A stretch of 64,000 nt of DNA, taken from Planobacterium oryzisoli (lineage in GTDB: Bacteria > Bacteroidota > Bacteroidia > Flavobacteriales > Weeksellaceae). Every line of letters begins with the position of its first letter. Within the stretch, counting starts at the first letter, position 1. The translations under genes and the position numbers were made by a program. The stretch lies in NCBI RefSeq assembly GCF_015354315.1, contig NZ_JADKYY010000013.1, positions 1-64,000 on the forward strand, read 5' to 3'. This document shows, one piece after another, positions 39,765 through 48,070 of the stretch. Below the pieces are notes generated by a model. That model ran no database searches, was not told the origin of the DNA, and saw only the letters and a list, made by a program, of their open reading frames with translations.

Positions 39765-41990
39765 ATGAACCAAGAGGTTAGAAACTACATACTACCTTTT
39801 TGCCTCGTCCTTCTTACCATGCTGGTATCCCCTAGTCTTGCCGCACAGAATACAAAGATCTCCGAACCTGGAAAGGCCCTGTTTTACCTTTCCGTGGACA
39901 CCCTTGAGGAATCAGATCTGCCGCATCCGGCCTTTATACTCCAAGACTACCTCCTTCAGGTCACAGGAAATGAATTTCCGATAGTTCAAGAAACAGCCCC
40001 CAGAGCGCAAAGTATACGATTGGAACTTAACCCTAAGCCTCATGAAATGTACCGCCTTTCTGTGGGACCTGAAAAAATACTACTGCAAGCCGCATCTCTA
40101 AAGACCCTTAATAAGGCTGTATACCATTTTATCGAAGAATCGCTGGGTTGTAGAAAATGGGCTCCTGGAGAAAAGGCGCAGTGCCCCACAACTCCAGAGC
40201 TTTATATAAAAAACAGGCCTGATACTTCTTTTTCCCCTTCCTTTGCCTACCGGGACGTCTATTCGCTTGGCTACAAAGATCCCGAGTACCTGCAATGGCA
40301 CGGACTCCATACGCTCGATGAGCAGTGGGGATTGTGGGGACACTCCTACAATAAACTGGTCTCTCCCAAGCTCTTTGCTACGCATCCGCAGTGGTTCGGC
40401 CTGTACCGTGGTAAGCGACTTCCAAACCAGCTCTGTCTTACGCATCCTGGAGTGTTTCAACATGCAGTAAAGTCACTAGGTAGAATCATTGCCGACAACC
40501 CCCAGGCCCGCTACTTTTCTATTGGAGCAAACGACGATCTGGGGCATTGCGAATGTGCTGGATGCAGCGCTATAAACAAAAGAGAAGGCTCGGTATCAGG
40601 TACACTTGTGGATTTCACCAACCGCCTGGCCAGGCACTTCCCCAAAACTACTTTTTCGATTTTGGCGTATCAAGCCACTAAATTTGCTCCGCGCCACACT
40701 GCGCTGGAAAAAAATGTAGTGGTCTTTTTAAGCACTATTGACATCTACCGCTCCCGTGCGGTACCGACCGAGCGATCGGCAGCGCTATTGCGTTCCCTGC
40801 TCTTGGATTGGAAGAGTAAAGCTTCGCAGATTTTTGTATGGGATTATTACACGCAGTTCACCAACTATCTGGTGCCTTTCCCGGACGATGCGCACATTGG
40901 AGAAAATCTCGCCTACTACCAAAGCCAGGGAGCCACGGGTATTTTTGCACAGATGGCGGGAGATACCTATAACGATAGTGCAGAATTAAAGTCCTATGTC
41001 TTGGCTAAGACCCTCTGGGACGCCTCACTAAAAACCCAGGATGTACGTCGGGAATTTATCGAGGGGTACTACAGGGAGGCCGCACCTTATATAATGGAAT
41101 ACCATCAGCTTTTGCATTCGTTTGCACAAAAAAGTGGGGCGCGTCTGGACATCTATGGAAGTCCCGTTAGTCATTTTGGGGACTATTTGCATCCCACAAA
41201 CCTTACCCAGCTCCACGCATTGGTATCCAAGGCGCAGGAAGCAACTAGTGATCCAGTGGTACGTGCACGCCTGGAAAGACTCGCGCTTTCTCTGGACTAT
41301 ACCAAACTGCAACATGCCCGCATTTATGGTTTCGATGCCCATGGGCTATTTGTAAAGGACCGGAGCGGACACTACCAAATAGACCCGCAATGGAAGCCAC
41401 TCGTTGAAGGATTTGTATCCAAGGCGCAGAAGTATTCAGTGAAAGAAATTTCTGAAGGAGGTGATTCCCCTGCGGGCTACAAGGCAAAGTGGGATTATAT
41501 ATTTTCCCGTGGGGTTCCACAAAATCTTGCCCACGGAGCATCTGTCCATTTTTCTGCGCCCTGGGTGGAGGATTATCCGGCCAAACGACAGCGTACACTT
41601 ACCGATGGAATGTATGGCTTTTCTAATTTCAGTTACAATTGGCTGCTTTTCTCTCAGCATGTAACCATGACTTTGGACTTAGGGGAACGAAGGCATGTAA
41701 AAACTATCGAAACAAGTTTTCTTGAAAACCAGCGGCGATTTATTTTCCTACCGGAAAAGATCCTTTTGGAAGTCTCCTCCAATGGAAAGAACTTTGTTCC
41801 CATGGAAGGAGTGGATGGCTTTGAGGCCAGGCAGAACGCCTCGGTAGCCACCTACCTACAGCGTTTTGAGATTCATTCTAAGATCCGTTATATACGACTA
41901 ACGGCCCACCCGCTTTCCACACTTCCCAAGTTCTCTCAGCCCAGCCAAAGAAAGCCCCTGATTGCCACCGACGAGATCTGGGTTCAATAA
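39765..41990 (+). CDS. DUF4838 protein, probable secreted carbohydrate-active enzyme
   Basis: A 741-residue exported protein (signal peptide to about LAAQ, residue 27). The N-terminal 30-130 region resembles the non-catalytic alpha/beta domain before GH20/GH67 barrels (PAFILQDYLLQVTGNEFPIVQ). The middle (about 175-450) is a DUF4838 domain, a predicted TIM barrel, with HSYNKLVSPKLFATHPQWF, FSIGANDDLGHCECAGCSAIN and FVWDYYTQFTNYLVPFPD. The C-terminal 150 residues look like a discoidin-type sugar-binding module (ETSFLENQRRFIFLPEKILLEVSSNGKNF, in parts). DUF4838 proteins occur in polysaccharide loci but the reaction is not known to me. It stands alone here, about 11 kb from the mannan locus. Confidence 0.8.
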   Translation: MNQEVRNYILPFCLVLLTMLVSPSLAAQNTKISEPGKALFYLSVDTLEESDLPHPAFILQDYLLQVTGNEFPIVQETAPRAQSIRLELNPKPHEMYRLSVGPEKILLQAASLKTLNKAVYHFIEESLGCRKWAPGEKAQCPTTPELYIKNRPDTSFSPSFAYRDVYSLGYKDPEYLQWHGLHTLDEQWGLWGHSYNKLVSPKLFATHPQWFGLYRGKRLPNQLCLTHPGVFQHAVKSLGRIIADNPQARYFSIGANDDLGHCECAGCSAINKREGSVSGTLVDFTNRLARHFPKTTFSILAYQATKFAPRHTALEKNVVVFLSTIDIYRSRAVPTERSAALLRSLLLDWKSKASQIFVWDYYTQFTNYLVPFPDDAHIGENLAYYQSQGATGIFAQMAGDTYNDSAELKSYVLAKTLWDASLKTQDVRREFIEGYYREAAPYIMEYHQLLHSFAQKSGARLDIYGSPVSHFGDYLHPTNLTQLHALVSKAQEATSDPVVRARLERLALSLDYTKLQHARIYGFDAHGLFVKDRSGHYQIDPQWKPLVEGFVSKAQKYSVKEISEGGDSPAGYKAKWDYIFSRGVPQNLAHGASVHFSAPWVEDYPAKRQRTLTDGMYGFSNFSYNWLLFSQHVTMTLDLGERRHVKTIETSFLENQRRFIFLPEKILLEVSSNGKNFVPMEGVDGFEARQNASVATYLQRFEIHSKIRYIRLTAHPLSTLPKFSQPSQRKPLIATDEIWVQ

Positions 41991-42056
41991 GGAGTGGCAG
42001 GCCACCACGTCGGCACTAATCGCAAATCCACCAAGGTTAAGAAAATCAGGGATTTG

Positions 42057-42089
42057 TTTGTCAAGTTTGAAAAATAGTTATTATATTTG
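42057..42089 (+). promoter_or_regulatory. Promoter of the HU gene
   Basis: TTTG (42057-42060), 21 nt, then TATATTTG (42082-42089), 30 nt before the ATG. The intervening 128 bases after the DUF4838 stop hold no gene. Confidence 0.65.
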
Positions 42090-42118
42090 CACACCAAAAT
42101 TAAAAACAAAAAAAGGAA

Positions 42119-42409
42119 ATGACAAAGGCAGAATTGGTTAATACCATCTCTAATAAGTTGGGAACAGAAAAGAATGAAACGCAGAAGGTCATTGAGGCAT
42201 TTATGCAGGAAATCAGGACTTCAATGTATAACGGTGACAATGTTTATTTGAGAGGGTTCGGGTCTTTTATCATCAAAACAAGAGCTGCTAAAACCGGCCG
42301 TAACATTTCCAAAAATACTGCCATTGAAATACCAGCTCACAATATTCCGGCATTTAAGCCATCCAAGAGCTTCGTTGAGAAGGTGAAAAGCAAAGTAACT
42401 GTAAAATAA
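42119..42409 (+). CDS. hup: HU/IHF family DNA-binding protein
   Basis: A 96-residue nucleoid protein. It shows the HU layout: helices TKAELVNTISNKLGTEKNETQKVIEAFM (in parts, 2-30), the beta region VYLRGFGSFIIKTRAAKTGRN (about 42-62), and the DNA-clamp arm ending IPAHNIPAFKPSKSFVEKVK. It bends DNA as a dimer. The AAAGGAA upstream is A-rich with a weak Shine-Dalgarno-like core. It is followed after 36 nt by a tiny polybasic gene and then RNase G, an arrangement I believe is common in Flavobacteriia. Confidence 0.95.
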   Translation: MTKAELVNTISNKLGTEKNETQKVIEAFMQEIRTSMYNGDNVYLRGFGSFIIKTRAAKTGRNISKNTAIEIPAHNIPAFKPSKSFVEKVKSKVTVK

Positions 42410-42445
42410 AAATTAACTGAATATTAACCTTAACACATTACGACA

Positions 42446-42538
42446 ATGCCAAGCGGAAAGAAAAGAAAAAGACATAAGGTAGCGACGCACAAGAGAAAGA
42501 AAAGAAGAAGAGCTAACAGACATAAGAAGAAAAAATAA
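42446..42538 (+). CDS. 30-residue polybasic protein, possible ribosome-associated peptide
   Basis: A short frame from ATG 42446 to TAA 42538 encodes 30 residues: it begins MPSGKKRKRHKVATHKRKKR and ends in RHKKKK. About two thirds are Lys, Arg or His, with no acidic residue. Codons are used as in a real gene, an A-rich leader precedes it, and it sits between HU and the RNase G promoter. The composition resembles small ribosomal proteins such as bL34 or Thx, so binding to rRNA is likely; I recall near-identical peptides in other Flavobacteriia but cannot check. Its length is below most gene-finder cut-offs. Function unproven. Confidence 0.75.
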   Translation: MPSGKKRKRHKVATHKRKKRRRANRHKKKK

Positions 42539-42565
42539 TTTTTCCTCCAAAATATAATAATATAG

Positions 42566-42598
42566 TTGATGAACTTTATTTCATTAACTATATTTTTG
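42566..42598 (+). promoter_or_regulatory. Candidate promoter of the RNase G gene
   Basis: TTG (42566-42568), 22 nt, then TATTTTTG (42591-42598), 52 nt before the ATG at 42650. Confidence 0.5.
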
Positions 42599-42649
42599 TT
42601 TAAAGAAGTAGCTAATCTACATACTAGTCCAAAATTTAACCCAAGAGCA

Positions 42650-44206
42650 ATGAAAAAAGAACTGATCATCTCCCATCAAAAGGAGAACACGAAGATCGCG
42701 CTGCTCGAAGACGGCCGACTGTTCGAACTTCACGAAGAAGAGGACAATTCGGAATTCTCCGTCGGGGACCTCTATTTAGGACGGGTAAAAAAACTGGCAC
42801 CCAACCTCAATGCGGCTTTTGTAAACATCGGTTACGAAAAAGACGCATTCTTACACTATCAGGACCTGGGACCTGATTTTCTAAGTTATCAGAAATTCCT
42901 CAAGGACACTTTCTCCAAAAGGCAGAATTCCTCCTCGATGAAGAACTTCCCAGTACAGAAGGAAATCGACAAGAACGGCTCGGTGGATAAAGTACTTTCC
43001 AAGGACGATGTGGTACTGATCCAGATCACCAAGGAACCCATCTCCACCAAAGGCCCGAGGATTTCCACCCAAATATCATTAACCGGAAGGTTTTTGGTAC
43101 TCATCCCATTCGACAACAAGGTCTCTATCTCCAAGAAAATACGGAGCGCAGAAGACCGTGAGCGCCTAAAGACGCTCATTGAAAGTATTAAGCCGGAAGG
43201 CTTTGGTGTGATCATCCGCACCGTTGCCGAAGGCAAAAAAGTAGCCGAGCTGCACAACGATATGAACCAGCTGGTACAGAAATGGGAAAGTACCTTTAAA
43301 AACATCCAGAAGCAAAAGGTACCCTCCAAGGTACTGAGCGAAGAAGACCGGGCATCGGCCATACTACGTGATAATTTCAATCAGGATTTCACAAGCATCA
43401 TCTGCGATGATGAGTCCATGGTAGAGGATATCACCAGCTACGTAGAAGTCATTGCGCCAGAAAGAAAAAACATAGTGCAGTACCACAATTCCCATATTCC
43501 ACTGATGGAATACTACAATGTGGAGAAGCAGCTAAAACAGAGTTTCGGTAAACACGTGAACATTCCAAGTTCCAAGGGAGCGTATTTGGTGATCGAACAC
43601 ACCGAAGCATTGCACGTGGTGGACGTGAACTCCGGACCCAATCTAGGCAGTGGAACTTCCTCACGTGACCACGCACTTACTGTAAACAAACTTGCCGCTA
43701 CCGAAATCGCAAGGCAGCTACGCCTGCGTGACATGGGCGGCATCATTGTGGTGGATTTCATTGACATGGTTAATGCCGAGCACCGCAAGGCACTCTACGA
43801 ACATTTCCGCGACGAAATGAAGCGCGATAAAGCGCGCCATAAGATTCTGCCTCCAAGTAAATTTGGATTGATACAGATGACCCGTCAGCGGGTACGTCCA
43901 GAAAAACAAATTGAAACCACAGAGGAAAATCCCAATGCCGACGGAGAGATCCTTGCCCCTATTGTAGTGGTAGAGCGTATGGAAGAGGTGATTAGAGGAA
44001 TCATCCAAAAAGAGAAAGGCAAAATATTTCTCCATGTCCATCCCTTCGTAGAAGCCTACCTGAGCAAAGGACTTATGAGCATTCAAACCAAGTGGTATAT
44101 CAAGTACAAAAAGTGGGTAACTATTATCCCTAGAGACAGTTTCCGTTACTTGGAATACCGACTCTACAATTCAAAAAAAGAGGAACTTGCCAGTTACTCG
44201 AACTAA
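42650..44206 (+). CDS. rng: Ribonuclease E/G family endoribonuclease
   Basis: A 518-residue RNase G-type enzyme that matures 16S rRNA 5' ends and starts mRNA decay. The start at 42650 (MKKELIISHQKENTKIALLE) is family-typical; the frame upstream to 42566 covers the promoter. Seen are the S1 domain (LGRVKKLAPNLNAAFVNIGYEKDAFLHYQDL, in parts, about 40-75), the RNase H/DNase-like core with VVDVNSGPN and GGIIVVDFIDM supplying the catalytic aspartates, and the RQRVRP segment. It has a longer linker after S1 than E. coli RNase G, a feature of Bacteroidota. A terminator lies at 44231-44257. Confidence 0.95.
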   Translation: MKKELIISHQKENTKIALLEDGRLFELHEEEDNSEFSVGDLYLGRVKKLAPNLNAAFVNIGYEKDAFLHYQDLGPDFLSYQKFLKDTFSKRQNSSSMKNFPVQKEIDKNGSVDKVLSKDDVVLIQITKEPISTKGPRISTQISLTGRFLVLIPFDNKVSISKKIRSAEDRERLKTLIESIKPEGFGVIIRTVAEGKKVAELHNDMNQLVQKWESTFKNIQKQKVPSKVLSEEDRASAILRDNFNQDFTSIICDDESMVEDITSYVEVIAPERKNIVQYHNSHIPLMEYYNVEKQLKQSFGKHVNIPSSKGAYLVIEHTEALHVVDVNSGPNLGSGTSSRDHALTVNKLAATEIARQLRLRDMGGIIVVDFIDMVNAEHRKALYEHFRDEMKRDKARHKILPPSKFGLIQMTRQRVRPEKQIETTEENPNADGEILAPIVVVERMEEVIRGIIQKEKGKIFLHVHPFVEAYLSKGLMSIQTKWYIKYKKWVTIIPRDSFRYLEYRLYNSKKEELASYSN

Positions 44207-44230
44207 AAATAGGCCACAGCGCCCCATTGA

Positions 44231-44257
44231 AACTTCCTCATTCGAGGGAGTTTTTTT
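44231..44257 (+). terminator. Terminator of the RNase G gene
   Basis: AACTTCCTC (44231-44239) pairs with GAGGGAGTT (44244-44252, one G-U pair), followed by a run of seven T. Confidence 0.85.
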
Positions 44258-44304
44258 ATGCTTTCTTAACAGAGCAAGGCAGTGAAATTTCCCGTAAAAA
44301 CCCT

Positions 44305-44312
44305 TACTTTTG
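44305..44312 (+). promoter_or_regulatory. -7 element just before the nudix gene (leaderless start)
   Basis: TACTTTTG (TAnnTTTG) ends 5 nt before the ATG at 44318. If used, the mRNA begins at or next to the start codon. Confidence 0.45.
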
Positions 44313-44317
44313 TTACT

Positions 44318-44947
44318 ATGACGGTATTTGGAAGAGATCTTTTGAAGAAAATACAGTGCGCCACTCTTAAGGGAGAACAGGCCCATGCCATCTACTCCCC
44401 ACCCTACCGACCACTGTTTACGTACGAGGAAATACTCCAGCGCAATCCGCGGTTTGCTGCAGTCAATATCCTGCTCTATTTGAAAGACGGAGAATGGCAC
44501 TTTCCCCTCATGGTCCGCACCCACAATGAGAACGACAGACACAGCGGGCAGATTTCACTGCCTGGAGGAAGCCGCGAACCTTTGGACCAATCTTTTGGAC
44601 AGACTGCGCGCAGGGAAACTTCTGAGGAAATGGGAATCCACCCCAATTACATCCGACTGATCCGTCCGATCTCACCTATCTACATACCTCCCAGTAACTT
44701 TTATGTGCATCCCTTCATATCGTATACCGGTAAGAATCCCCAATTTACCCTGCAGGAATCCGAAGCCAAGGAGCTTATTGAATTTCCGGTCCGCTCCATT
44801 CTCTCACTTCAGGAAGCACCACAAATGCGCACTCTTGCGCAAAGCAGAGGACACGAAGTACCTGTCATTGAATTTCAGGGACACTTGATTTGGGGCGCCA
44901 CTTCAATGATCCTAAGTGAGTTTAGGGACTTGCTGAAAAATTTGTAA
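44318..44947 (+). CDS. NUDIX hydrolase, CoA pyrophosphatase type
   Basis: A 209-residue cytosolic hydrolase. The LMVRTHNENDRHSGQISLPGG stretch (in parts) is the UPF0035/NudL signature that marks coenzyme A pyrophosphatases, and REPLDQSFGQTARRETSEEMGI is the nudix box with the metal-binding RExxEExG core. It would split CoA or acyl-CoA to 3',5'-ADP and phosphopantetheine. The start at 44318 (MTVFGRDLLKKI) is chosen because relatives begin with a similar helix and because a promoter element overlaps the longer frame that starts at 44282. It heads a group with an acyltransferase 27 nt downstream. Confidence 0.9.
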   Translation: MTVFGRDLLKKIQCATLKGEQAHAIYSPPYRPLFTYEEILQRNPRFAAVNILLYLKDGEWHFPLMVRTHNENDRHSGQISLPGGSREPLDQSFGQTARRETSEEMGIHPNYIRLIRPISPIYIPPSNFYVHPFISYTGKNPQFTLQESEAKELIEFPVRSILSLQEAPQMRTLAQSRGHEVPVIEFQGHLIWGATSMILSEFRDLLKNL

Positions 44948-44974
44948 ATTCGCACGATTAATGCAATGTGAATA

Positions 44975-45784
44975 ATGGCGAAGAAAACGATTTTTGCAGA
45001 TGCCTTCGGCACGCCCTACTTCTTGAAGCGGTTTATCATCTTTCTGCTGGGCATCGTTTCCTACCGGCGGTTTAATGGCTTTAATAAACTAAAGATATCA
45101 GGCACCCACCACCTTAAAGATCTGCCGGACTCCAATGTACTGTTTGTTTCCAACCACCAAACCTATTTTGCGGATGTGGCAGCCATGTACCATGTCTTCT
45201 TTGCGGTAAACAACGGCTACTACGACACGATCAAAAACCCCGTCTACCTCTTGAATCCCCGCGTGGACTTTTACTACGTAGCTGCAGAAGAAACCATGAA
45301 CAAAGGACTGCTTTCGCGTATTTTTAAACTCGCTGGTGCCGTTACAGTAAAAAGAACCTGGAGGGAGAAGGGACAGAACGTGAACCGTATGGTGGATATG
45401 AGCGAAGTGGACAATATAATGAAAGCTTTGGATAACGGTTGGGTCATTACCTTTCCCCAAGGCACCACTTCAGCCTTCGCCCAGGGAAGAAAAGGTACAG
45501 CAAAGCTGGTTAAACAGCAGCGTCCTATCGTAGTACCCATAAAGATTAACGGATTTCGCCGCGCTTTTGACAAAAAAGGACTTAAGATAAAAGTTACGGG
45601 CGTGAAACCTACCATGGAGTTTAAAGCGCCCTTAACCATTGATTACGACGACGACAGTGCTCAGGATATCCTACAAAAGATCATGGTGGCTATTGAACAG
45701 ACTCCTGACTTTAATGTCCTGTACGAATACGACGAGGAATTAAAGGCCCGTACCGAGGTACAAGTTCCCGAAAAAAACATCTAA
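44975..45784 (+). CDS. Lysophospholipid acyltransferase family (PlsC-like)
   Basis: A 269-residue membrane-associated acyltransferase, probably adding an acyl chain to lysophosphatidic acid or another lipid head. A hydrophobic helix lies near 17-30. Block I is VSNHQTYFADVAAM: the catalytic pair is His-x5-Asp instead of the usual His-x4-Asp. Block III reads TFPQGTTSAF where FPEGTRS is typical. VPIKINGFRRAF is block IV. These variants are conserved-looking rather than decayed. A pair of small genes follows at 5- and 7-nt gaps, so all four genes from the nudix gene on form one operon. Confidence 0.86.
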   Translation: MAKKTIFADAFGTPYFLKRFIIFLLGIVSYRRFNGFNKLKISGTHHLKDLPDSNVLFVSNHQTYFADVAAMYHVFFAVNNGYYDTIKNPVYLLNPRVDFYYVAAEETMNKGLLSRIFKLAGAVTVKRTWREKGQNVNRMVDMSEVDNIMKALDNGWVITFPQGTTSAFAQGRKGTAKLVKQQRPIVVPIKINGFRRAFDKKGLKIKVTGVKPTMEFKAPLTIDYDDDSAQDILQKIMVAIEQTPDFNVLYEYDEELKARTEVQVPEKNI

Positions 45785-45789
45785 TTCTT

Positions 45790-46230
45790 ATGAAAAGACT
45801 TCTTTTACTCCTTATTGCTGTACTGGGCCTTACCGGCTGCAGCTCACACAAAATATTTGAAGAATACGATATCAGTTATAGCCGCAGCGGTGGTCTTGCA
45901 CCTATCTACGAGAATATGCTGATTAAAGGGCAGACCGTGCATTATTTTTATGAGGGGCACGGAAAGAAATACAACAAAAAAAGCACCTTGTCTCAGAAAG
46001 AGAAAACGGCGCTTTACCAAGCCATCGAGTCCAACAAACTCTCCACCATACGGGAAGACTACAAAAAGGTGTACGACCATATTACCACCACGGTAAAAGT
46101 ACGCACGCCTAGAGAGGATATCTACAAAAACGACGGGAGTTTCATCATGCCTCAGGACCAGAAAAGGTGGGAAAACATCGTCGGTGCTTTTGAGGCATTG
46201 GTAGAGGAAAAAAACCTTCGTACTCCATAA
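45790..46230 (+). CDS. Small lipoprotein of unknown function
   Basis: A 146-residue lipoprotein: signal peptide MKRLLLLLIAVLGLTGC with Cys17, then a soluble domain with YDISYSRSGGLAPIYENMLI, GKKYNKKSTLSQKEKTALYQ and TTVKVRTPREDIYKNDGS. I do not recognise the family; the SQKEKTALYQAIESNKLSTI helix and the sheet-like C terminus suggest a compact alpha/beta fold. It is cotranscribed with an acyltransferase and the Mur-ligase-like gene, so a cell-envelope role is possible. The cysteine is followed by SSHKIF, without the acidic surface-export pattern. Confidence 0.78.
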   Translation: MKRLLLLLIAVLGLTGCSSHKIFEEYDISYSRSGGLAPIYENMLIKGQTVHYFYEGHGKKYNKKSTLSQKEKTALYQAIESNKLSTIREDYKKVYDHITTTVKVRTPREDIYKNDGSFIMPQDQKRWENIVGAFEALVEEKNLRTP

Positions 46231-46237
46231 TTAACTC

Positions 46238-46771
46238 ATGCAACAAAACGAATTACTTACCCACGGAGAGAACAGAACCCGCGTGGTACTTCTTGGAGGA
46301 CCCCAAGAAATAACTTTCCTTGTAAAAGAAGCGCTTGAAATGGAACGTCCGGGACAAAGCTATTGGACAGAAAAGCACACCATACGGGGAGAGGGCGAGT
46401 TCTTAATTGTTCAGACCTTGGATCCTGTTCTTGCTCAGTCACTGCGCCCCAACATACTCTTTCTGTTGCAACCCTTAAGCCTCGAGCAGTTTTCTGCTGT
46501 CCTTGAACAGGTGACCGACGGGGGAATCGTAGTATACGATAAAGATTTAAATGACGTAGTTTTGGCCCTGGGTCAGGGTACTAATTTTTACAGACACATT
46601 CCCTTCGATCGGATGGCCGAACCCGTAGAGAATTATTCCACCCCTATTGGCATGGTGCCTATTTCAGAATCCCTTGCCCCGGTAGTGCCGTATCTGCAAG
46701 GAATTGAGGAGCTACTTCGTCATCTGGGCATTCAGAGTGAGGCGTTTGCCGAGGTGCTCTCCATGCAGTAA
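46238..46771 (+). CDS. Degenerate Mur-ligase-like central domain protein
   Basis: A 177-residue protein I first took as unknown. Its segments line up in order with the central domain of Mur ligases of the MurC/Mpl type: VVLLGGPQEITFLVKEALE in place of the GTHGKTT P-loop, EGEFLIVQT for the IxExDE strand, RPNILFLL, then LSLEQFSAVLEQVTDGGIVVYDKD for the motif with the glycine pair, and LQGIEELLRHLGIQSEAFAEVL for the helix after the HNLxN loop. The P-loop lysine, the key histidines and both flanking domains are gone, so ligase activity is unlikely. It could be a regulatory relic that binds a Mur ligase or UDP-sugar. The link rests on my own reading of pattern order; moderate confidence. It ends the nudix operon. 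Confidence 0.6.
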   Translation: MQQNELLTHGENRTRVVLLGGPQEITFLVKEALEMERPGQSYWTEKHTIRGEGEFLIVQTLDPVLAQSLRPNILFLLQPLSLEQFSAVLEQVTDGGIVVYDKDLNDVVLALGQGTNFYRHIPFDRMAEPVENYSTPIGMVPISESLAPVVPYLQGIEELLRHLGIQSEAFAEVLSMQ

Positions 46772-46821
46772 GTCCCTAGTACTCTACCCTTCACAGGGCC
46801 TCACTACTGCGGATTGCTAAA

Positions 46822-46846
46822 TGGTAAAATTTAATTAAATTTACCA
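46822..46846. promoter_or_regulatory. AT-rich palindrome upstream of hmgA
   Basis: An inverted repeat with arms TGGTAAA (46822-46828) and TTTACCA (46840-46846) and a palindromic TTTAATTAAA core, broken only by one extra A in the left arm. It ends 14 nt before the hmgA ATG. It looks like an operator for a dimeric regulator of tyrosine degradation. Confidence 0.5.
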
Positions 46847-46860
46847 AAAAGCACCGCCCC

Positions 46861-48012
46861 ATGAGATATATTCAGCGTGGAGAGATTCCACAAAAGCGCC
46901 ATACGGTATATAAATCCCCAGAAGGAAATTTTTACTATGAACAGCTCTTTGGAACCGAAGGTTTCCATGGAATATCCTCGCTACTGTACCATTTGCACCG
47001 GCCCACCCAGATCCGTCATATCTCTGAACCTAGGGATGTCGCTCCAAAGGTTGGGGTAGAACGCAACGTCACGCCACGTATGTTTAAAGGAATGCATGTG
47101 ACCCCGGAAGACGACTATCTGGAAAGCCGCAAAATCCTTCTTTTTAACAGTGATCTGAAGATGGGACTGGCCAAGCCACGCGAATCTACCTCCTACTTCT
47201 ATAAGAATGCACATTGCGACGAACTGCTTTATGTGCACCAAGGGATTGGCACGCTTAAGACGTTTCTCGGAGATCTGGAATTCTCCTTCGGTGATTACCT
47301 GATCATCCCAAGAGGCACCATTTACCAGCTGGATTTTGACGGTTCCGACAACGTGCTCTTTTTCATTGAAAGCCATTCTCCAATCTACACACCAAAGCGC
47401 TACCGCAATGAGTTCGGGCAGTTATTGGAACATTCTCCATTCTGTGAACGCGACATTATTGCTCCCACCTTTAAGCCGCCAGTTGATCAGAAAGGGGATT
47501 TTACGATTAAGGTAAAAAAACAAGATCTTATCTGGGATTTTCAGTATGCTACGCATCCTTTTGACCTGGTAGGCTGGGACGGATACTTCTATCCCTATAA
47601 ATTCAATATAAAGAATTTTGAACCCATCACCGGACGCATTCATATGCCACCGCCGGTACATCAAAACTTCGAAGCGCACAATTTTGTTGTATGCTCTTTT
47701 GTGGCAAGGATGTACGACTACCATCCTTTGGCTGTTCCCGCGCCGTACAATCACTCCAATATCGATTCCGATGAGGTGCTTTTCTACACAGAAGGGGATT
47801 TCATGAGCCGAAACCATATTGATCTGATGGATTTCACACTACATCCTGGAGGTATAGTGCACGGTCCGCACCCGGGCGCTATGGAACGAAGCATCGGGCA
47901 AAAATTCACTCAGGAGTATGCCGTTATGGTAGACCCTTTCCGTCCGCTTCAAATTACGCAAGAAGCGCTAAAAGTGGAAGACCCCTCCTACAAGACTTCA
48001 TGGTTAGAATAA
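46861..48012 (+). CDS. hmgA: Homogentisate 1,2-dioxygenase
   Basis: A 383-residue iron(II) cupin enzyme that opens homogentisate to maleylacetoacetate in tyrosine and phenylalanine breakdown. The first cupin shows FYKNAHCDELLYVHQGIGTLKT; the C-terminal active-site cupin has PPVHQNFEAHNFVVCSFVAR (about 262-281) and HPGGIVHGPHPGAMERSIGQ (about 333-352), carrying the His/Glu ligands and the catalytic histidine. It is about 50 residues shorter than the human enzyme, as usual for this bacterial branch. It opens the tyrosine cluster that continues with a CoA-transferase, hppD and fahA. Confidence 0.95.
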   Translation: MRYIQRGEIPQKRHTVYKSPEGNFYYEQLFGTEGFHGISSLLYHLHRPTQIRHISEPRDVAPKVGVERNVTPRMFKGMHVTPEDDYLESRKILLFNSDLKMGLAKPRESTSYFYKNAHCDELLYVHQGIGTLKTFLGDLEFSFGDYLIIPRGTIYQLDFDGSDNVLFFIESHSPIYTPKRYRNEFGQLLEHSPFCERDIIAPTFKPPVDQKGDFTIKVKKQDLIWDFQYATHPFDLVGWDGYFYPYKFNIKNFEPITGRIHMPPPVHQNFEAHNFVVCSFVARMYDYHPLAVPAPYNHSNIDSDEVLFYTEGDFMSRNHIDLMDFTLHPGGIVHGPHPGAMERSIGQKFTQEYAVMVDPFRPLQITQEALKVEDPSYKTSWLE

Positions 48013-48070
48013 AATCATACTGTAAATCAGATACTTAACACACTTCTGGCAGCCTAGTAGGACCCCTCAA

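Noticed and set aside
42430-42669. 79-codon minus-strand frame across the polybasic gene
   Set aside because: Its runs of Phe and Leu are the reverse reading of Lys/Arg codons; the plus-strand peptide has better spacing and context.
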